From: Haematobacter massiliensis
GTDB taxonomy: Bacteria; Pseudomonadota; Alphaproteobacteria; Rhodobacterales; Rhodobacteraceae
Direction: 5' to 3'
Assembly: GCF_000740795.1 (NCBI RefSeq)
Contig: NZ_JGYG01000006.1
Coordinates: 126,501 to 190,500 of the forward strand
Length of the DNA: 64,000 bases
Part shown: in pieces, positions 61,339-64,000 of the stretch
Position numbering within the stretch: position 1 is the stretch's first letter
How the letters are laid out: each line of letters starts with the position of its first letter
Position numbers and translations under genes: made by a program
Notes under the pieces: generated by a model
What the model saw: the letters and a program-made list of their open reading frames with translations, nothing else
What the model was told of the DNA's origin: nothing
Databases searched by the model: none

Positions 61339-62709
61339 ATGCGGAACGGTGACGTTTCCTTCTGGTTCGCGGATATGGGGGGCCTGCCTGCGCCCCGCCC
61401 GCCACTTGACGGCGACAGGCAGGTGGATGTCTGCATCATCGGCGCAGGCTTCACCGGTCTCTGGACAGCCTATTATCTGAAAGTGGCGGAGCCAGCACTC
61501 TCCATCGCCGTGGTGGAGAAGGATTTCGCGGGGTTCGGCGCCTCCGGACGGAACGGCGGCTGGTGCTCGGGGGAGTTCGGCTGGTCCCGCGAACGCTACC
61601 GGGACCGCGCAGGGGTCATCGCGATGGAGAGCCAGCTTCGCGCGACAGTGGAGGAAGTGATCCGCGTCGCGGAGGCGGAGGGGATCGCCGCGGACATCCG
61701 CAGGACGGAACTGCTGACCTTCGCCTGCAACCCGGCCCAGCTTTCCCGTCTCCACAGCGCACTGGCGGAGGCGCGGGCATGGCAAGTCCCAAGAGAGCGC
61801 TTCGCCCTTATCGATGCCGGAGCCGCCCGGGCACGTATCCGCATCGCCGGAGCGGAAGGCGCGCTCGTGACCCGCGGGGTCGCCCGCGTGCAGCCGGCAA
61901 AGCTCGTGCGCGGCCTCGCGGCGGCGGTGGAGCGGAGGGGCGTCGTCATCCACGAACAGACTGCCGTGACCGCCATCGCGCCGGGATGTGTGACCACGGA
62001 TCGCGGCCGGATCACCGCTGGCCGGATCGTCATTGCGACGGAGGGTTTCACCGCGCGCCTGCCGGGGCGGCGGCGCGATCTTTTGCCGCTCAACAGCGCG
62101 CTGGTGGTGACCGAACCGCTCTCCAACGCTTTGTGGGAGGAGATCGGCTGGCGGCAGCACGAGCTCCTGGCCGACAATGCGCATGCCTATTGCTATGCGC
62201 AGCGGACGGCAGGGAACCGCATCGCCATGGGCGGGCGAGGGGTGCCCTACCGCTTCGGCTCGGCGCTGGACCATCGCGGAAAGACGCAGGCCGCGACCAT
62301 CGCCGATCTGCGCGCCATCCTGCACCGTCTGCTGCCGCAGACGAAGGGCCTGCGGCTCGACCATGCGTGGTGCGGTGTGCTGGGCGTCCCCCGCGACTGG
62401 TGCGCCGCCGTCGCCTTCGATCCGCAGAGCGGCATAGGGCGGGCAGGCGGCTACGTGGGGCTTGGCGTTTCCACGACCAATCTCGCGGGGCGGACACTGG
62501 CGGAGCTGTTGCTTGACAGGCGCACGGAACGGACGGGGCTGCCTTGGGTTGACCATGACACGCGCCTGTGGGAGCCGGAGCCGCTCCGCTGGCTGGGCGT
62601 CATGGGAATGTATCGGCTCTATCGCCGGGCCGACCGGAGGGAAGCGAGGGCAGGGATCACCCGGACATCCCGCCTTGCCGCGTTGGCGGACCGGCTCACG
62701 GGACATTGA
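61339..62709 (+). CDS. FAD-dependent oxidoreductase, DAO/PuuB-like
   Basis: This 456-residue flavoprotein has the N-terminal FAD motif VDVCIIGAGFTGLWTAYYL (GxGxxG) and the ASGRNGGWCSGEFGWS segment of the DAO/glycine oxidase/gamma-glutamylputrescine oxidase group. GYVGLGVSTTNLAGRTLAELL is the C-terminal FAD-binding strand. It oxidises an amine or amino acid. GGCAGGAACAATC precedes ATG 61339. Together with the amidase it may release and oxidise an amine. PuuB-type enzymes act on gamma-glutamyl-amines, but a PuuA ligase was not found. Confidence 0.87.
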   Translation: MRNGDVSFWFADMGGLPAPRPPLDGDRQVDVCIIGAGFTGLWTAYYLKVAEPALSIAVVEKDFAGFGASGRNGGWCSGEFGWSRERYRDRAGVIAMESQLRATVEEVIRVAEAEGIAADIRRTELLTFACNPAQLSRLHSALAEARAWQVPRERFALIDAGAARARIRIAGAEGALVTRGVARVQPAKLVRGLAAAVERRGVVIHEQTAVTAIAPGCVTTDRGRITAGRIVIATEGFTARLPGRRRDLLPLNSALVVTEPLSNALWEEIGWRQHELLADNAHAYCYAQRTAGNRIAMGGRGVPYRFGSALDHRGKTQAATIADLRAILHRLLPQTKGLRLDHAWCGVLGVPRDWCAAVAFDPQSGIGRAGGYVGLGVSTTNLAGRTLAELLLDRRTERTGLPWVDHDTRLWEPEPLRWLGVMGMYRLYRRADRREARAGITRTSRLAALADRLTGH

Positions 62710-62721
62710 CGGGGGCGCCGG

Positions 62722-63291
62722 ATGACGATGGAGAGCCTGATAGCCGATTACGGTCTTCCCGCGCTCTTTGCCGGATCAGCGCTGGAGGGCGAGGCGGTGA
62801 CCATGATCGGCGGGGCTGCGGTACACCGCGGCCTGCTGGCCTTCTGGCCAGCCGTTGCTGCGGCCGCGCTGGGATCCTTTGTCGCCGATCAGGCCCTGTT
62901 TCTGGCGGGGCGCTATCTGCGGGAGAAGCCCTTCGTACAGAAACTCATCAGCAGCGCCGGGTTTCAGCAAGCGAATGCGATATTCGACCGCCATCCAGCC
63001 GCTTTCGTGTTCGGCTTCCGCTTCATCTACGGGATGCGGACGATCAGCCCGATCGCGATCGGCGCAACCGACTATCCCGCGCTCCATTTCCTGGTACTCA
63101 ACGGCCTTGCCGCGGTGGTCTGGGGTTGCCTGTTCGTGACGCTGGGATACTGGTTCGGCTCAGGAATAGAGGCAGCGTTCGGCAGGCTCCATGTCGTGAA
63201 GCATCTGGTGCTGGTGCTGCTCGTGGCAGGCGGCGCAGCCTTCCTGCTTCACCGTTTCATCAAACGGAAGGCGCGCTCCCGCTCGCCCTGA
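62722..63291 (+). CDS. DedA/SNARE-associated family membrane protein
   Basis: This 189-residue DedA-type membrane protein (undecaprenyl phosphate/phospholipid flippase-like family) has the signature SALEGEAVTMIGGAAVHRGLL (E-rich first helix) and the FGFRFIYGMRTISPIAIGAT loop with Arg and Pro. About four helices are visible. It starts 12 bases after the FAD oxidoreductase and overlaps the convergent MATE gene by 32 bp. Link to the catabolic genes is unclear. Confidence 0.88.
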   Translation: MTMESLIADYGLPALFAGSALEGEAVTMIGGAAVHRGLLAFWPAVAAAALGSFVADQALFLAGRYLREKPFVQKLISSAGFQQANAIFDRHPAAFVFGFRFIYGMRTISPIAIGATDYPALHFLVLNGLAAVVWGCLFVTLGYWFGSGIEAAFGRLHVVKHLVLVLLVAGGAAFLLHRFIKRKARSRSP

Positions 63292-64000
63292 CGGGAACCG
63301 CCGGGGCATCCGGTGCAGAAGGGTTTCGCGGCGGAGCCGCCTCCGCGATGACCACGGTCTGGGAGGGTGCGAGATCATCCTCAACATGCATGTCAGCCTC
63401 CTTCCGCCAGCCCCCGTGGAAGTAGAGCGCCGCCGCCATCAGCATGGTGGAAAGCATCGCCGCCGGAAAGCTCAGCCACAGCGCATCGGACCCGAACCAC
63501 TCCTGCAGGCCAAGCGCCACGCCGATCCGCACCGGGTACATCGACACGAACAGGATGATGAGCGGCCAGACGACCTGCCCGTTTGCGCGAACCGTGCCGA
63601 ACAGCACCATGGAGACGCCAAAGGCGATGAACCCCCAAGTGGCGAGGGCGCCAATATGCTGCCCGATCGGAATGGCCGGGCTGTCCGGCCCGAGGAACAG
63701 GCCAAGTGCCTGTTCATCCACCAGCGCCAGTACCGCCACCAGCCCGCCCGTCAGCACGATGTTGAACCACACCCCCGCCCGCGTCACGCGCGAGACACGG
63801 TCCCACCGGCCCGCGCCGATATTCTGCGCCGCCATGGCGCTTACTGCCGCGCCAAGTGCCATGGCGGGCATCTGCACATAGGTCCAGAGTTGCTGGGTGG
63901 CACCGAAGGCGGCCGTCGTATCCACGCCCAGCCTGTTCACCAGCGTCATCATCGTCAGCATGGAGCTGGACACGACAATCATCTGGATTCCGATGGGCAA
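63260..64000 (-). CDS. MATE family efflux transporter, 5'-truncated by the window end
   Basis: At least 246 residues are visible; the gene runs off the window end, so its N-terminus is missing. The visible part has six or so helices and MATE features: GIQMIVVSSSMLTMMTLVNRLGVDTTAAFGATQQLWTYVQMPAMALGAAVSAMAAQNIGAGRWDRV. A polar, acidic, Pro/Ala-rich tail of about 50 residues follows the last helix. It would export drugs or metabolites using Na+ or H+. The 3' end overlaps the convergent DedA-like gene by 32 bp. Confidence 0.85.
   Translation of the reverse strand: MPIGIQMIVVSSSMLTMMTLVNRLGVDTTAAFGATQQLWTYVQMPAMALGAAVSAMAAQNIGAGRWDRVSRVTRAGVWFNIVLTGGLVAVLALVDEQALGLFLGPDSPAIPIGQHIGALATWGFIAFGVSMVLFGTVRANGQVVWPLIILFVSMYPVRIGVALGLQEWFGSDALWLSFPAAMLSTMLMAAALYFHGGWRKEADMHVEDDLAPSQTVVIAEAAPPRNPSAPDAPAVPVRASGSAPSV

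Noticed and set aside
1-64000. CRISPR arrays, tRNA/rRNA genes, insertion sequences, attachment sites
   Set aside because: None was recognised by reading; no regularly spaced repeats and no transposase or integrase frames were seen.

Overview
The window is high-GC DNA with the gene density, GTG/ATG starts and ATGA-type overlaps of an alphaproteobacterium. A Rhodobacterales-like lineage is my inference, from the exopolysaccharide gene types, a perfect FNR/FnrL-type box, a STAS-fused MlaE-like permease and a single-chain acyl-CoA carboxylase. No rRNA, tRNA, transposase, phage gene or CRISPR array was recognised, so no species is named. The window ends inside a MATE transporter gene.

Region 1 (1-3.3 kb): a doubtful small secreted protein, a DoxX-family membrane protein, a BKACE (DUF849) beta-keto acid cleavage enzyme and a prephenate dehydrogenase-like protein.

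Region 2 (3.2-21.7 kb): a Wzx/Wzy-type exopolysaccharide locus. A minus-strand operon (15.2 down to 3.3 kb) encodes a sugar aminotransferase, GT4, Wzx flippase, Wzz/GumC-like co-polymerase, a CpsD-like P-loop protein lacking the Walker A lysine, Wzy polymerase, GT2, a DUF1972 GT4, an acyltransferase and a nucleotide-sugar epimerase. Divergently, GT2, a Tat/Sec-exported parallel beta-helix protein and GT4 run on the plus strand. A second beta-helix protein without a signal peptide and a Wza/ExoF-like export protein follow on the minus strand. The AT-rich divergent promoter region carries a perfect TTGAT-N4-ATCAA palindrome. No initiating polyprenyl-phosphate sugar transferase is present.

Region 3 (21.9-30.7 kb): a hybrid histidine kinase (HisKA-HATPase-REC-REC-HPt) translationally coupled to a small membrane protein. 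Divergent from it is an MCE/Mla-type lipid transporter: STAS-permease, ATPase, a long 576-residue MCE protein, a PqiC-like lipoprotein and a TolC/NodT-like outer-membrane factor.

Region 4 (31.0-41.2 kb): a minus-strand catabolic gene set led by an NMT1/ThiY-type ABC importer (binding protein, ATPase, permease), then an FAD oxidase, amidohydrolase, [2Fe-2S] ferredoxin, GlcG-like protein and acyl-CoA synthetase. A divergent LysR regulator probably controls it.

Region 5 (41.3-64 kb): a MarR-GNAT fusion, a tyrosine-phosphatase-like protein and a tandem CaiB CoA-transferase on the minus strand. On the plus strand follow a fused BC-BCCP-CT acyl-CoA carboxylase, a GntR/FCD regulator, a five-gene Dpp/Opp-type ABC importer, an acyl-CoA ligase, a hotdog-fold dehydratase-like protein, an amidase, a DAO-type FAD oxidoreductase and a DedA protein. 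A MATE exporter is truncated by the window end. Matching palindromes (CTGACA-N2-TGTCAG) lie between the CoA-transferase and carboxylase genes and again before the importer, suggesting one regulon. The set reads as uptake, CoA activation, carboxylation, hydration and CoA transfer of an unidentified carboxylic acid; this is the best candidate here for an undescribed pathway.
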